NCBI GenBank assembly: GCA_050298695.1
Contig: JBNKUQ010000020.1
Coordinates: 1 to 39,676 of the forward strand
Direction of reading: 5' to 3'
Source: CANLBN01 sp050298695
GTDB taxonomy: Bacteria > Pseudomonadota > Gammaproteobacteria > Pseudomonadales > Cellvibrionaceae
Length of the DNA stretch: 39,676 nucleotides
Shown here: positions 1-8,128 of the stretch, one piece after another
Position numbering within the stretch: position 1 is the stretch's first letter
Layout of the letters: every line of letters begins with the position of its first letter
Notes under the pieces: model-generated
What the model was told of the DNA's origin: nothing
Databases searched by the model: none
What the model saw: only the letters and a program-made list of their open reading frames with translations
Program-made: the position numbers and the translations under genes

Positions 1-74
1 GTGTTGCCGTTACTTTGGGCAATTTAACTGAACAGTCCGCTAGTACAGCGCCATTACGGCCGGCTATCAATTAA
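1..74 (+). CDS. C-terminal end of an upstream gene, probably gspA (partial)
   Basis: A reading frame enters from the left edge (frame 3) and stops with TAA at 72-74, 13 bases before gspB. Twenty-three residues are visible, ending LRPAIN. In many gammaproteobacteria gspA, an ExeA-type AAA ATPase with a peptidoglycan-binding C-terminus, lies directly upstream of gspB and works with it to place the secretin. The identity rests on position only; no family motif is visible in this fragment. Confidence 0.4.
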   Translation, partial: VAVTLGNLTEQSASTAPLRPAIN

Positions 75-87
75 TAGAAATAGTCCT

Positions 88-885
88 ATGTCTTATATTC
101 TTGATTCCTTAAAAAAATCTGATAACGAACGACAAAGTATCGATTCCGCCAGCGCTATGGTGATGCGGGCGCCTGAATTTTTAGATAATGATGTGCCTAC
201 GTCCAATCGGAAGTGGTTTGTTATTAGTTTTATTATTGTGTTTATACTAGTGGCACTTTATTTTGCAGTTACGTATTTTTATACATCAAAATCTAATCAA
301 GCGCCGCAACCATTAGCGCAACCTGCAGTGACAGTAACCACCAGTGTAGCGGTAGATAAGGCCGCTTTAGCGGCAAAAGAAGAAGCTATTTTGTTATATC
401 AACAGGCGCTAGAAAAAAAATCGCAGCCGGAAATTGATCAGTTATATGAAAAATTGAATGATAAAGAGGCAATGGAAGCGATAAAAACCACTGCGTTGGC
501 AGAAAATAAAAATGCGACTGTCTCTCTTGAAAAAAGTAAAGAGACAACGATTTCTGACGTAGCCTTACAAACAGAAACATCGTTAACAGGCTTTGATACT
601 CCCGCATTGCCTGAAGAGCCTAAGTCAACGGTTCCTGCCATTCCTTCTATTTATGAGTTAGATGCGTATGTTAGAAAAGATATTCCTTCCATAGAATACG
701 GTGCTCATATTTATGCGACTGACAATAACAGTGGATTTGTTATTTTAGATGGTGCAAGACGTCGAATAGGCGACAAATTAGATAGCGGTTTATATGTAGA
801 AAAAATTGAAGAAGAGAGTGTTGTGCTCAGTTATAACGGCACTCTATTTTCACTACCTGCGATGAAGAGCTGGTTGGGCAAGTAA
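88..885 (+). CDS. gspB: Type II secretion system assembly protein GspB
   Basis: Inner-membrane partner of GspA that helps insert or position the GspD secretin through the cell wall. The 265-residue protein starts with the conserved MSYILDSLKKSD of the family, has one transmembrane helix at about residues 43-65, a low-complexity Ala/Glu/Lys linker, and a periplasmic C-terminal T2SSB domain from about residue 187 (IPSIYELDAYVRKDIPSIEY, then GFVILDGARRRIGDKL and FSLPAMKSW). The start is set by the family N-terminus. It follows the probable gspA tail by 13 bases, consistent with a gspAB operon. The gsp core genes are not in the window. Confidence 0.9.
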   Translation: MSYILDSLKKSDNERQSIDSASAMVMRAPEFLDNDVPTSNRKWFVISFIIVFILVALYFAVTYFYTSKSNQAPQPLAQPAVTVTTSVAVDKAALAAKEEAILLYQQALEKKSQPEIDQLYEKLNDKEAMEAIKTTALAENKNATVSLEKSKETTISDVALQTETSLTGFDTPALPEEPKSTVPAIPSIYELDAYVRKDIPSIEYGAHIYATDNNSGFVILDGARRRIGDKLDSGLYVEKIEEESVVLSYNGTLFSLPAMKSWLGK

Positions 886-889
886 GCAC

Positions 890-1510
890 TTGTTGAATAT
901 TATAAAACCAAACCGCTTACATCGATCACTTGGCATAATCATGCTATTGCCACTTTTTTTATGGGCTCTGACCGGCGTTATTTTTTTAATAAAGCCAGGC
1001 TATACTGCTGCTTATGAAAAAATCAGCCCGAAATTTTACCCTATAACAAAGCCTTTAATTATTACGCCGAATAATACCTGGGAGCAAATTAAATATTACA
1101 AAACGGTTCTAGGTGAGCATCTTATAGTTTATCAGAACCGACAATGGCAACACCTTGATCCAACCACGATGGCGGTGTGGCCTCTTCCCTCAACGCAAGA
1201 AATGACTCTTTTAATTCAAGATGCTATTTCCACTAATAAAGATCGTTACGGAAAAATAGAGAGCATTAAAAAAGATGCTATTTATATGAATACCGGTGTT
1301 GTTATCACGCTTGATTGGTCAACACTGTCACTGAAGCAAAAAGGAAGAGATACTAGTTTAATTAACACTTTATATAAGGTTCATTATTTACAGTGGTTCG
1401 GTAATGCTGTAATTGATAAAATTTTAGGTGTTCTTGGAATCGTTTTTTTATTTTTTCTTACTTTATTTGGCTTACTTATGTTGGTACAGAAAAATAAGTC
1501 AGATGGATAG
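890..1510 (+). CDS. PepSY-type two-helix membrane protein
   Basis: A 206-residue protein with a transmembrane helix at about residues 14-34 and another near the C-terminus (about 175-198), separated by a periplasmic segment. The layout and the motifs HRSLG...PLFLWALTGV near the start and HYLQWFG...DKILGVLG before the last helix match PepSY-associated TM proteins. Some relatives are tied to iron reduction or uptake, but the substrate here is unknown. The start is a TTG four bases after the gspB stop; it keeps the conserved His of RLHRSLG in frame, whereas the next ATG lies inside the first helix. The tight spacing suggests co-transcription with gspB, a pairing whose meaning is unclear. Confidence 0.75.
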   Translation: MLNIIKPNRLHRSLGIIMLLPLFLWALTGVIFLIKPGYTAAYEKISPKFYPITKPLIITPNNTWEQIKYYKTVLGEHLIVYQNRQWQHLDPTTMAVWPLPSTQEMTLLIQDAISTNKDRYGKIESIKKDAIYMNTGVVITLDWSTLSLKQKGRDTSLINTLYKVHYLQWFGNAVIDKILGVLGIVFLFFLTLFGLLMLVQKNKSDG

Positions 1511-1632
1511 TTGGACATTGGCCGATTAGGCCAACGCTACCGCTCACGCTCATTACCTGCGTCCATGTAGGCAATGCGAGAAGCAAAAATATCAGAAAAT
1601 CGACGCATTTTCGCCAGTATTTTTACTTCGAC

Positions 1633-1667
1633 GCCCTGAAAAAGTTCATGGACGACTTTTTCAGGGC
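1633..1667. repeat. 13-bp perfect inverted repeat (hairpin)
   Basis: Arms GCCCTGAAAAAGT (1633-1645) and ACTTTTTCAGGGC (1655-1667) are perfectly complementary around a 9-base loop. It lies between the PepSY gene and the kefC-like gene. No T-run follows the hairpin on the plus strand, so it may be a dispersed palindromic element or a weak transcription stop for the gspB unit. Confidence 0.6.
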
Positions 1668-1706
1668 TAACTAAATAGTGTTTAGTAATGATATAGGTTG
1701 TGATCT

Positions 1707-3470
1707 ATGCATGAATCCAATCCTCTTGAGATTTTTTTATTCTTTCTTATCGCCGCTGTTATCGCGGTTCCTCTCTTTAGACGTTTGCGCTTAGGCGCTA
1801 TCCTAGGGTATTTGTTTGCGGGAATAACCATTGGCCCCCAAGTGTTACATTTAATTGGAGACCCCGAGAGTATTCTGCACTTTTCTGAAATTGGCGTTGT
1901 GCTTTTATTATTTGTGATAGGTCTAGAACTCAACCCTGAAAAGCTATGGCGTATGCGCCACCAAATAGGCTTGTTGGGAGGAGGGCAGTTAATCATTAGT
2001 GCTGTGTTTATTGCCTTACTTTGTTTTACGCAGTTTTCTTGGAGTGTTGCATTGATTGTAGGTTTGGCCTTAGCACTTTCGTCAACAGCCTTTGCAGTTC
2101 AACTGATGGCCGAAAAAGGCATATTAGCTTCTGCTAATGGTCGTCGTGGCTTTGCTATTTTATTAATGCAAGACCTGGCAGTTATTCCGATATTACTTAT
2201 TATTCAGGCACTGGCGGATGGTCCGAGTATGAGTAGTCCACCTTGGTGGTATGGCCTATTCGCCGTTATTACTGTTTTGCTCACCGGACAGTTTTTATTA
2301 AACCCTTTGTTGTCAATCGTCGCACGTTTTGGCAGCCGCGAAACGATGACGGCAACGGCACTGCTAATTGTCGTAGGTTCTGCCTATCTGATGTATTTAT
2401 CGGGTTTGTCAATGGGTATGGGTGCCTTCCTCGCGGGAATGATGTTGGCAAATTCACATTTTCGTCACCAACTTGAAACCGATATCGAGCCTTTTAAAGG
2501 TTTGACACTCGGCTTATTTTTTATGGCGATAGGAATGACCTTGAATGTTAATTTACTATTGTCAAAACCTTTTTTAATTTTAGGTTTGGCTCTGGCATTG
2601 ATGGTGCTCAAGAGTTTTATTATTACCATCTTAATGCGACTAGCTGGTGTTAATTTACGTTCAGGCTTGCAATTGGGTTTAATACTTAGCCAGGGTGGTG
2701 AATTTGCCTTTGTGATTATGACCCAGGCTGGAATGCTAGGCTTGATTGACGGTAGCTTATCTGAGCTTGTCAATTTAGTCGTGGGTATCTCAATGGCACT
2801 AACGGTTCCTTTAGTTGCTTTGTTGCATTGTTTGCCCACCAAAAATGCTGATACTTCTTCGGCACCTATGCCCGTTGTCGAGCAAGAGTCAGAGGTGTTG
2901 ATACTCGGTTTTGGTCGTTTTGCACAAATTACTGGGCGTATCCTTGCTGCGAATAATATTCCTTTTACCGCACTTGATAATAACTCCACCCATATTGAAT
3001 TTATTAAACGCTTTGGTAATAAAGTTTACTTTGGCGATATTACTCGGCTTGATGTGTTACATGCAGCAGGTATTGATAAAGCGACTACCTTACTCGTTAC
3101 TATTGAACATGCAGAAGGTGCTGAATCGGTTATAAAAATGGTAAGGGAACATTATCCAAATATGACGATCGTTGCACGTGCTTATAACCGTGTTAATTAT
3201 CTTAAATTAGTGGCTGCCGGTGCCAACACCGTGATTCGAGAAATTTTTCCTAGCAGTTTAGATGCTGCAAGAGAAACGTTACAGGCACTGGGCTTTACTC
3301 ACAGTCAAGCAGTAAAAACCGTAGAATTATTTCGCGTCCATGACGAAGCTTTATTGGAAAAAGCCTTGGAGCATCACGATAATTTAGATAAAGTGATCGA
3401 AATTGGTATGCAAGGCCGTCGTGAATTAGCAGAATTATTTAAAAATGATAAAGATAATATAACCGGTTAA
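1707..3470 (+). CDS. kefC: KefB/KefC-type K+/H+ antiporter (CPA2 family)
   Basis: Integral inner-membrane monovalent cation:proton antiporter with a cytosolic nucleotide-binding domain, 587 residues. Residues 1-375 form about 12 hydrophobic helices with family marks: GYLFAGITIGP at 34-44, LLLFVIGLEL at 66-75, the membrane Asp of LLMQDLAVIP (D156), and LILSQGGEFAFV at 325-336. A RCK/TrkA-N domain follows from about 395, with the Rossmann motif GFGRFAQ (401-407) and an acidic residue ending strand 2 (D424). KefB and KefC efflux K+ and are gated by glutathione adducts. The sequence places this protein in the group but does not settle B versus C or prove glutathione control. No ancillary kefF/kefG gene is adjacent. 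Confidence 0.88.
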   Translation: MHESNPLEIFLFFLIAAVIAVPLFRRLRLGAILGYLFAGITIGPQVLHLIGDPESILHFSEIGVVLLLFVIGLELNPEKLWRMRHQIGLLGGGQLIISAVFIALLCFTQFSWSVALIVGLALALSSTAFAVQLMAEKGILASANGRRGFAILLMQDLAVIPILLIIQALADGPSMSSPPWWYGLFAVITVLLTGQFLLNPLLSIVARFGSRETMTATALLIVVGSAYLMYLSGLSMGMGAFLAGMMLANSHFRHQLETDIEPFKGLTLGLFFMAIGMTLNVNLLLSKPFLILGLALALMVLKSFIITILMRLAGVNLRSGLQLGLILSQGGEFAFVIMTQAGMLGLIDGSLSELVNLVVGISMALTVPLVALLHCLPTKNADTSSAPMPVVEQESEVLILGFGRFAQITGRILAANNIPFTALDNNSTHIEFIKRFGNKVYFGDITRLDVLHAAGIDKATTLLVTIEHAEGAESVIKMVREHYPNMTIVARAYNRVNYLKLVAAGANTVIREIFPSSLDAARETLQALGFTHSQAVKTVELFRVHDEALLEKALEHHDNLDKVIEIGMQGRRELAELFKNDKDNITG

Positions 3471-3519
3471 AGTTTGTGACTATGATTTTTTATTTGATAT
3501 GATTTTTAAAAAATATATC

Positions 3520-3616
3520 CTCGTTCCCACGCTCTGCGTGGGAACGTCTATTAAGCTTTGAAATTTATGTAAATTGACAGCCAGATATACATTACTACGT
3601 AGAGCGTGGGAACGAG
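3520..3616. repeat. 97-bp palindromic element with 16-bp inverted ends
   Basis: CTCGTTCCCACGCTCT (3520-3535) is repeated as its exact reverse complement at 3601-3616. The left end also folds on itself as an 11-bp stem with a 3-base loop (3522-3546). Sequences of this GTTCCCACGC...GCGTGGGAAC kind are dispersed in many gammaproteobacterial genomes and behave like small non-coding MITE/REP elements. It sits between kefC and the methyltransferase operon and contains no gene. Confidence 0.75.
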
Positions 3617-3718
3617 ATAACCTCACCCAATAGCAAATAAATCTATATTAGCATCTCTGCCCGATATGACTATACTCAAAGAAGGTTTTCTCTCACATGC
3701 TTTGGACCTATTTGGCAT

Positions 3719-4492
3719 ATGCTTAAATTTGCAGTTAGTCGATTAACTGAGAATTATAATCACTACTACACTACGCGAACGTATCAGTCTCGATACCCAA
3801 AAGCGAATCAACATACATTATCAATGATTCGGCGACACTTGGACCTGGTGTCAAAGGGTGCTTATGTGCTTGATTATGGCTGTGGTGATGGCCGTTATTT
3901 GTTGCCGCTATCTAGGCAGTATCCGGATTTGCGCTTTATTGGCCACGATATCTCTCCCGTTTCTTTGCAGCTTTTAGGTAGTCAGTTAAACCAGGATGAG
4001 CAATTAGGTGTCACTTTAACGAATACAGTACAGCAGTTAGATGATGCGCTCAAAAGTTGTCAAATGGTATCAATGGCCTTGTTATTATTTGGCGTTTTAT
4101 CACACATTAAGTCCGCTAGAGAACGCCAGCAGGTTTTAGTGAAGTTAAGACAGTCTTTAACAAAAACTAAAGGTTGTTTGATTGTATCAGTGCCCAACAA
4201 AAAGCGACGCTTTCGCTGTGTGCAACGAAAACAGGGTAGCCATGGTATTACTTATAGTCGTATTATCGGGGGGGTAAAAACTGCTTTTTATTATCACCTT
4301 TACGATGTCGACACCATTCAACAGGAGTTATACCAAGCGGGATTTTCTATTGAAAATCAGCTCCCAGAAAGTATACTCCCAGAAAGTTGGGTCACTCGTT
4401 TTCCCTGGCTTGGATGGTTAGACCATCGGCTGTGTCAATTTTTACCTGCGAACTGGGGTTACGGAATCATCACTTACTGTAAAGTGCGTTAA
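3719..4492 (+). CDS. Class I SAM-dependent methyltransferase
   Basis: A 257-residue soluble protein with the Rossmann-like SAM-binding core. Motif I is VLDYGCGDGRY (residues 50-60), followed by an acidic residue at the end of strand 2 (D77 in FIGHDIS) and a later methyltransferase-like segment with VSVPN. The substrate cannot be told. It is the first gene of a probable operon: the fused binding-protein/permease gene begins 11 bases after its stop. There is no good ribosome site before the ATG at 3719. A better one (AGAAGG, 3680-3685) serves a 9-codon frame at 3697-3726 that overlaps this start, so translational coupling is possible. Confidence 0.8.
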   Translation: MLKFAVSRLTENYNHYYTTRTYQSRYPKANQHTLSMIRRHLDLVSKGAYVLDYGCGDGRYLLPLSRQYPDLRFIGHDISPVSLQLLGSQLNQDEQLGVTLTNTVQQLDDALKSCQMVSMALLLFGVLSHIKSARERQQVLVKLRQSLTKTKGCLIVSVPNKKRRFRCVQRKQGSHGITYSRIIGGVKTAFYYHLYDVDTIQQELYQAGFSIENQLPESILPESWVTRFPWLGWLDHRLCQFLPANWGYGIITYCKVR

Positions 4493-4503
4493 TTCAATAC
4501 CCT

Positions 4504-6141
4504 ATGAATATATCTTTTTTTACGTTTATTTCTTTGTTCTGTCTATTTTTATCTTTACCCGCTATTGGCGATAACAACGCTAATGAGGTGAAACTTGAAT
4601 CTCCTCAAATTACCCATATTCGCAACCGTAATCAGTTAGTTGTGGGCGTTAAAACTGATTATCCACCCTGGGGATTTTATAATAGTGAGGGTGAAATTGT
4701 TGGACTCGAGGTAGATTTAGCCCGCGATATTGCTAAGCGCTTAGGGGTTGATTTAGAGCTTAAAAAAGTGACTTCATCTAACCGCATTCGGCGGCTTGAA
4801 GATGGCAGTATTGACTTACTGATTGCTACCATGGGGGATACGAGCAATCGTCGTAAGCAGACCGGTATTGTCGAACCTAGTTACTATGCTAGTGGCGCGA
4901 CGGTGGTGGTGCCTAAAGAAACTCAGTTACGAAGTTGGTCTGAACTTTACGGGCGTTCGGTTTGTTTAACAAAAAATGCTTACTTCAATCGAGATTTAAT
5001 TGAACGCTTTTTATTAAATGCCAAAGAGTTTGAAGGAACACTGGATACTATGGCTGCTTTGCAGTTTGGTGCCTGCTTAGGTTGGGTTTACGACGATACG
5101 GCATTGATTAGTTTGTTGCAAGATAAAAAATGGAACAGTTTTAAAATTCCTCTCAATAGTATTATGGTCAATCCTTGGGCCATCGCCGTTAAAACCTCTG
5201 AAAAAGAAACGACCTTTGGGCGCTTAGTGTCAGATGCCATTGTTGATTGGCATCGCAGTGGAACACTGTTGGCGCTAGAAAAGAAATGGAATATTCCTCA
5301 GAGTCAATTTCTCATTGAACAAAATAAGCTCTGGAATAAGAAAAATGACAATGGAGAATATCTATGCCAGCGTTTGAGTGATGGCTACTTTCCATCGGCC
5401 TGTTTAAGCAAAAAGGGCTTAGGTGCAGAAGATGAAGCCGGTAATTACTTGTTAAACCAGTGGAATATTAATTTTCCACCATTGTACGATGACTACAGTA
5501 AAACGACTTTATTAGAGGGTATTGGTTTAACACTACTACTCAGTGCATCTGCCATTGTAGGTTCTTTGTTATTGGGCTCTCTAATAGGGGTTGCCTTGTT
5601 TAAATTATCAAAAGGTTATCAATGGATTGCTTGGCTCTTGGCAAGAGTCAACGATGTATTTCGTATGACGCCGCCATTATTAAATTTATATATTGTCTTT
5701 TTTGGTTTGGGTGGTCTCTTTGCTTTGCATTACGGTTTTCATTTCAACGCGATGGTTGTGGCCATTATTATCTTTTCTCTTTATGCCGGCTCTAGCAATG
5801 GGGTATTGTTGTATCAGGCCTTAAACGCGGTGAAACAACACTCGGCAAATCATCGCCTTAAATTATTATTTGCCAATGCCTTTCAGCAAGCATTTGAAGG
5901 ATTGAACGCCAATTCAGTTAATATTGTGAAGGCAGTTGGTTTAGCAAGTACTATTGCTGTTCCAGAATTAATTTCATCATCCAATAGTATTATCGCGGAG
6001 TTTGGTTCCCAAGCAGAGATGATGACCTTTCTTTTAGTCTTTTACTTTTTTATTGTTTACTTCTTTATCTTCCTACTCAATCGTTTGGAACGCTGGGTGA
6101 AGCGATGGCACAGTCATCCTTCCCAAGAGGTGGGGTCGTGA
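4504..6141 (+). CDS. Amino-acid ABC transporter: binding protein fused to permease
   Basis: A 545-residue fusion. Residues 1-22 form a signal peptide. Residues about 42-265 are a family 3 solute-binding domain (VVGVKTDYPPWGFYN, LEVDLARDIAKRL, GSIDLLIATMGDTSNRR). Residues about 335-530 are an ABC permease with four to five helices and the polar amino-acid permease motif FRMTPPLLNLYIVFFG (386-401). Such fusions bind a polar amino acid in the periplasm and pass it through the attached channel. The cytoplasmic EAA loop that docks the ATPase is poorly conserved here (about 464-490). No ATP-binding subunit is encoded nearby, so the energy partner is either elsewhere or absent. The gene overlaps the next permease by four bases. 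Confidence 0.85.
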   Translation: MNISFFTFISLFCLFLSLPAIGDNNANEVKLESPQITHIRNRNQLVVGVKTDYPPWGFYNSEGEIVGLEVDLARDIAKRLGVDLELKKVTSSNRIRRLEDGSIDLLIATMGDTSNRRKQTGIVEPSYYASGATVVVPKETQLRSWSELYGRSVCLTKNAYFNRDLIERFLLNAKEFEGTLDTMAALQFGACLGWVYDDTALISLLQDKKWNSFKIPLNSIMVNPWAIAVKTSEKETTFGRLVSDAIVDWHRSGTLLALEKKWNIPQSQFLIEQNKLWNKKNDNGEYLCQRLSDGYFPSACLSKKGLGAEDEAGNYLLNQWNINFPPLYDDYSKTTLLEGIGLTLLLSASAIVGSLLLGSLIGVALFKLSKGYQWIAWLLARVNDVFRMTPPLLNLYIVFFGLGGLFALHYGFHFNAMVVAIIIFSLYAGSSNGVLLYQALNAVKQHSANHRLKLLFANAFQQAFEGLNANSVNIVKAVGLASTIAVPELISSSNSIIAEFGSQAEMMTFLLVFYFFIVYFFIFLLNRLERWVKRWHSHPSQEVGS

Positions 6142-6764
6142 ACAGTATTTGGACTGAATTGATTAACTGGAGCCCTAGTTTTTTGTCAGGGTTTTACTTA
6201 AATTTGTTAATCTCCATTGTGGCGATGGTGGTAGGGACGGGCTTAGGATGGTTGTTGGGGCGCTGTCGTTATGCGGCCGCTAAGAGTGTCAATATTGTAG
6301 GTAATTTTTTGACAGATATTTTCCGCAATATTCCTAGCTTTGTTTTTATGTTTTATGTGGCCTTTATTATTCCGACGGAATTTGACTGGTTTGGTCAGCA
6401 AGTCGCATTTCCGCCATGGTGTAAAGCAGCAATTGCCTTAGCGGTTCCAGTGACGGGTTTTGCTTCTGACCATATTTACCGGCTCTATCGTGAAATAAAT
6501 CAGGGTAATAGTATTGCTTTTCCCATGTTTTTATTATCCTGGACGCAATATTTCCTTATTATTGTTATGGCATCATCGACTGCTTCTGTTATTGGTGTCA
6601 ATGAAATTGTCGGTCGCGCCAATACGGCGATTGCTGTGACTCGTGACCCTAATACTATGTTATGGATTTATCTTTACGTTGCTGCGTGGTTTTTGCTATC
6701 GGCCACGATTATTAATTTGTTATTAAAATGGTTAAGCTCACGACTTATACGAAAGAAATCCTAA
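6138..6764 (+). CDS. Amino-acid ABC transporter permease
   Basis: Second permease of the polar amino-acid type, 208 residues with about five helices and the family motif FRNIPSFVFMFYV (62-74). I place the start at GTG 6138. It forms a GTGA overlap with the preceding stop and has AGAGGTGG just upstream; an in-frame ATG at 6105 would add 11 residues and a 37-base overlap. It would pair with the fused permease to form the membrane channel. Its EAA-like loop is also degenerate and no ATPase gene follows. The stop codon overlaps the stop of the convergent channel gene on the other strand, leaving no room for a terminator. Confidence 0.82.
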   Translation: MNSIWTELINWSPSFLSGFYLNLLISIVAMVVGTGLGWLLGRCRYAAAKSVNIVGNFLTDIFRNIPSFVFMFYVAFIIPTEFDWFGQQVAFPPWCKAAIALAVPVTGFASDHIYRLYREINQGNSIAFPMFLLSWTQYFLIIVMASSTASVIGVNEIVGRANTAIAVTRDPNTMLWIYLYVAAWFLLSATIINLLLKWLSSRLIRKKS

Positions 6765-7975
6765 TTGATATGAATGTCTATTTGATTATCGCCAATATAC
6801 CGTCGGATAATCTCTGGTCCTGCTTGATGTCGTAATAGGTCAATGAGTTCTTGATTGATCCTATCCTTTAGCGGATGTTCGCTCTTTAATCCCCAGCCAT
6901 AGGGCTCAAATTGTAGAGATTGACCTTGTACTTTAATTTGTTTTTTTAGTTGGGGTTGTTGGGTTAGATAAACAAGCTGCACCCAGTCTCCAAGTACAAC
7001 ATCTTGCTGTCCTGTGACCACCTGGTTGAGCGCCTCTTGCCAGGTATCCGTTAGGGTTATTTCAACGGGCTGTTTTTTTGATGCGCATAAAAAGCTTTGT
7101 GCAGTTGAGCCACTCAATGTCGCAATACGATAGGACTCCATGTTTTCGGCTGAAAATGTCTGTTCTTCGCTTACGCTCTTTGTTAATGCGGCTGTTACCA
7201 TGCCAAATAAACTAGCCGATACGGTAATACCAAAAATAAGAACGATCAGCGAGAATAATTGCATGCTAACAGATGCAAACCCGAACACATCTTTGCGAAT
7301 GCCGCAGATATTGAGTATAGAATATAAAATGATATGAAAAACCATGGATGGTTTTGAACGGTTTACCATAATAGGCATGGTTTGATAGATTTTAATATTT
7401 TTTAGTGCTAGCAAAATAAATATCAGTAATAGCGTAAAAAATATGATCACTAAATAAAAGATATATTGTGATGAAAATGCACTTTTTAGCGTGTTAAAAG
7501 CTTTGTTAAAATCGAATCGGGATTCACCTGGGCGCGCCGCAAAAACTAAACCGGAATTAAAATATTGGTGAGAGAAGTCAAAGGCTTGTTCGCGGGCTTT
7601 GGTAATGGTGAGGGGGGAGATAGCCAGGTCAATACTGCCTTCGCTCAAATTTTTCAGGGTGTCGGGTAGATTTAAGCAACGGTATTGGTAATCAATATCT
7701 AAACGTGCTGCAATTTCCTCCCAAAAGTCGATAGCAATACCTTTTAACTGCTTCTTTCCAGTAACGTGATTTTCGGTTTCGTAAATAAAGGGTGGGGCGT
7801 GTCGTATGGCGACAGAAATTGTGTTTGGCCCGGCAGTATCGCTATTGACCTTGCAGGCTTCAAATTCAGCTTGTGCTTTTATAGGGGCCACTCTTTGACA
7901 GGCTTCTGAGGTGTTGTTTGCAAATGCTGAAAAGTGAACCAATAAAAAAATAAAACAGAGTAAGTAGTATTTCAT
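6761..7975 (-). CDS. Ionotropic glutamate receptor-like ligand-gated ion channel
   Basis: The 404-residue protein has a signal peptide (1-19) and then a family 3 binding domain split by a pore. Lobe 1 (about 52-150) has PLTITKARE (121-129), the animal iGluR signature whose Arg (R128 here) holds the ligand carboxylate, followed by FDFS. TM1 is at about 171-192, a pore-loop region at about 212-232 and TM2 at about 236-264 (TVSASLFGMVTAALT sits where animal receptors have SYTANLAAFLT). Lobe 2 (about 280-395) has LSGSTAQSF, like the animal GSTKEFF. D330 is a candidate amino-group ligand. There is no TVGYG K+ filter and no fourth helix. I choose ATG 7975 because the GTG 60 bases upstream would bury the signal peptide. 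It resembles Synechocystis GluR0 in layout, with a non-K+ pore. Confidence 0.82.
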   Translation of the reverse strand: MKYYLLCFIFLLVHFSAFANNTSEACQRVAPIKAQAEFEACKVNSDTAGPNTISVAIRHAPPFIYETENHVTGKKQLKGIAIDFWEEIAARLDIDYQYRCLNLPDTLKNLSEGSIDLAISPLTITKAREQAFDFSHQYFNSGLVFAARPGESRFDFNKAFNTLKSAFSSQYIFYLVIIFFTLLLIFILLALKNIKIYQTMPIMVNRSKPSMVFHIILYSILNICGIRKDVFGFASVSMQLFSLIVLIFGITVSASLFGMVTAALTKSVSEEQTFSAENMESYRIATLSGSTAQSFLCASKKQPVEITLTDTWQEALNQVVTGQQDVVLGDWVQLVYLTQQPQLKKQIKVQGQSLQFEPYGWGLKSEHPLKDRINQELIDLLRHQAGPEIIRRYIGDNQIDIHIN

Positions 7976-8128
7976 GATAGAAGCGATATTCTTTTTATTG
8001 TTTATTGGAAATAGATAACAGTGACGTGAATTCACACTAAATAGACGATTATCTATGCAGTAATAAACATAATAGTCGTAGTGTTGTAGCTAGGCAAGGA
8101 TGATTCTTATGTTGTTAGTTCTAAATTG

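Noticed and set aside
3520..3616. CRISPR-like repeat
   Set aside because: There are only two inverted copies, no direct repeat-spacer pattern and no cas genes.
6761..7975. K+-selective GluR0-type channel
   Set aside because: No TVGYG-like filter is present in the pore segment, so K+ selectivity is not supported.
7976..8035. Longer start (GTG) for the channel gene
   Set aside because: It would place 20 polar residues before a clear signal peptide that begins at ATG 7975.
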